A stretch of 31,416 bases of DNA from an uncultured Oscillospiraceae bacterium (GTDB lineage: Bacteria > Bacillota > Clostridia > Oscillospirales > Oscillospiraceae), in the NCBI GenBank assembly GCA_958436045.1, contig CAUBIP010000011.1, positions 1 to 31,416 of the forward strand, in the 5' to 3' direction. The position numbers and the translations under genes are program-made. Positions 30,954-31,416 of the stretch are shown here, in pieces (the stretch's first letter is position 1; each line of letters starts with the position of its first letter). The notes beneath the pieces were generated by a model, which saw only the letters and a list, made by a program, of their open reading frames with translations, did not search any database and was not told the origin of the DNA.

Positions 30954-31416
30954 TTATTCTTTCACCGCCGGGGGTGCCTTCCGTTTGAAGGCCGCCAGCA
31001 GCAGCATCCCGACCAAGGCGCCTGCCGCAAGGGAGAGCAGATACAGCGGCCAATGGCCGACGACGGCAAAGACGAAGATCCCGCCGTGGGGTGCCATGAG
31101 CGTGCACCGGAAGAGCATTGAAAGCCCTCCGGCCAGCCCCGCGCCGAGGGCACAGGCCGGGATGACCCGGGCCGGGTCGCTGGCCGCGTAAGGAATCGCG
31201 CCCTCGGTGATAAAGCTCAGGCCCATGATATAATTCACCGGGCCGTTTTTCCGCTCCTCCGGCGTGAATTTTGCCGGGAAGAACGTCGTCGCCAGGGCGA
31301 TGGCCAGGGGCGGCACCATCCCGCCGATCATGACCGCCGCCATAAGATCATAGGTGCCGTTCGTAAGGGCCGCCGTGCCGAAGACATAGGCCGCCTTGTT
31401 GCAGGGGCCGCCCATA
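30954..31416 (-). CDS. PTS fructose-type transporter, EIIC C-terminal part (gene continues beyond the window)
   Basis: The last 153 codons are visible. The segment begins inside the conserved MGGPCNKAAYVFGTA motif (usually DMGGPVNKAA), so the first Met seen is internal. GPVNYIMGLSFITEGAIPYAA, the substrate-pocket motif with its Glu, follows, then three hydrophobic helices and a short basic tail. This is the EIIC (membrane channel) domain of the fructose/mannitol-type PTS family, commonly fused as EIIABC (FruA). The upstream domains and any FruK or FruR gene lie outside. ptsH begins 33 bases after the stop. Confidence 0.9.
   Translation of the reverse strand, partial: MGGPCNKAAYVFGTAALTNGTYDLMAAVMIGGMVPPLAIALATTFFPAKFTPEERKNGPVNYIMGLSFITEGAIPYAASDPARVIPACALGAGLAGGLSMLFRCTLMAPHGGIFVFAVVGHWPLYLLSLAAGALVGMLLLAAFKRKAPPAVKE

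Noticed and set aside
1..31416. CRISPR array, tRNA or rRNA genes, insertion sequence, prophage
   Set aside because: No repeat-spacer pattern, cloverleaf, rRNA sequence, transposase, integrase or phage protein was found on either strand by reading.

Overview
The window reads as chromosome of a GC-rich, spore-forming member of the Bacillota, class Clostridia, probably near Oscillospiraceae (Flavonifractor/Oscillibacter-like). This is inferred from Clostridia-type families (DUF6472, C_GCAxxG_C_C, SLH-DUF4127, Asp23-FakA), the sporulation genes spoIIE and spoIIID, strong AGGAGG-type ribosome sites, and a glutamate dehydrogenase very like the clostridial NAD type. No rRNA, tRNA, CRISPR array, insertion sequence, phage gene or integration scar was seen. 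Coding density is high and most genes lie on the minus strand.

Layout. 1-3124: the start of an aldo/keto reductase gene (minus) diverges from a secreted SLH-DUF4127 surface protein (plus). 3131-5031: ruvX, a one-chain L-serine dehydratase and a 51-residue DNA-binding-like protein (all minus). 5149-6600: nudC and a small membrane protein (plus). 6619-8080: a D-2-hydroxyacid dehydrogenase with an upstream membrane protein (minus). 8315-8970: pgsA (plus). 9006-13268: murA, rsmF and a MATE transporter (minus). 13392-15345: an overlapping three-gene unit of lipoprotein, C_GCAxxG_C_C protein and an unrecognised 266-residue protein. 15371-17527: DUF6472 protein, small P-loop protein and pgi (minus), with pgi divergent from a ROK glucokinase (plus, 17661-18596). 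18676-22973: fakA, asp23-like and spoIIE (minus). 23058-23819: a CYTH phosphatase (plus). 23936-27540: gdhA, serA and serC (minus). 27693-28109: spoIIID (minus) divergent from a membrane zinc-ribbon protein (plus). 28926-31416: ptsI, ptsH and the end of a fructose-type EIIC gene (minus).

How it fits together. serC, serA and gdhA form a serine-from-glycerate block in which GDH can recycle the 2-oxoglutarate released by SerC; the serine dehydratase and hydroxypyruvate-reductase-like enzyme elsewhere in the window could run the opposite way. PTS proteins, pgi and glucokinase cover sugar entry. murA, pgsA, fakA and the SLH protein concern the envelope.

Regulation. Fourteen sigma-A-like promoters can be read, twelve with an exact 17-base spacer and most with an extended -10 (TGn, usually TGG). 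The spoIIID gene has a sigma-E-like promoter, and Spo0A-box-like sequences lie next to both spoIIID and spoIIE. The window is mainly housekeeping and holds no clear new system. The least explained items are the 13392-15345 operon, the SLH-DUF4127 protein and the zinc-ribbon membrane protein beside spoIIID.
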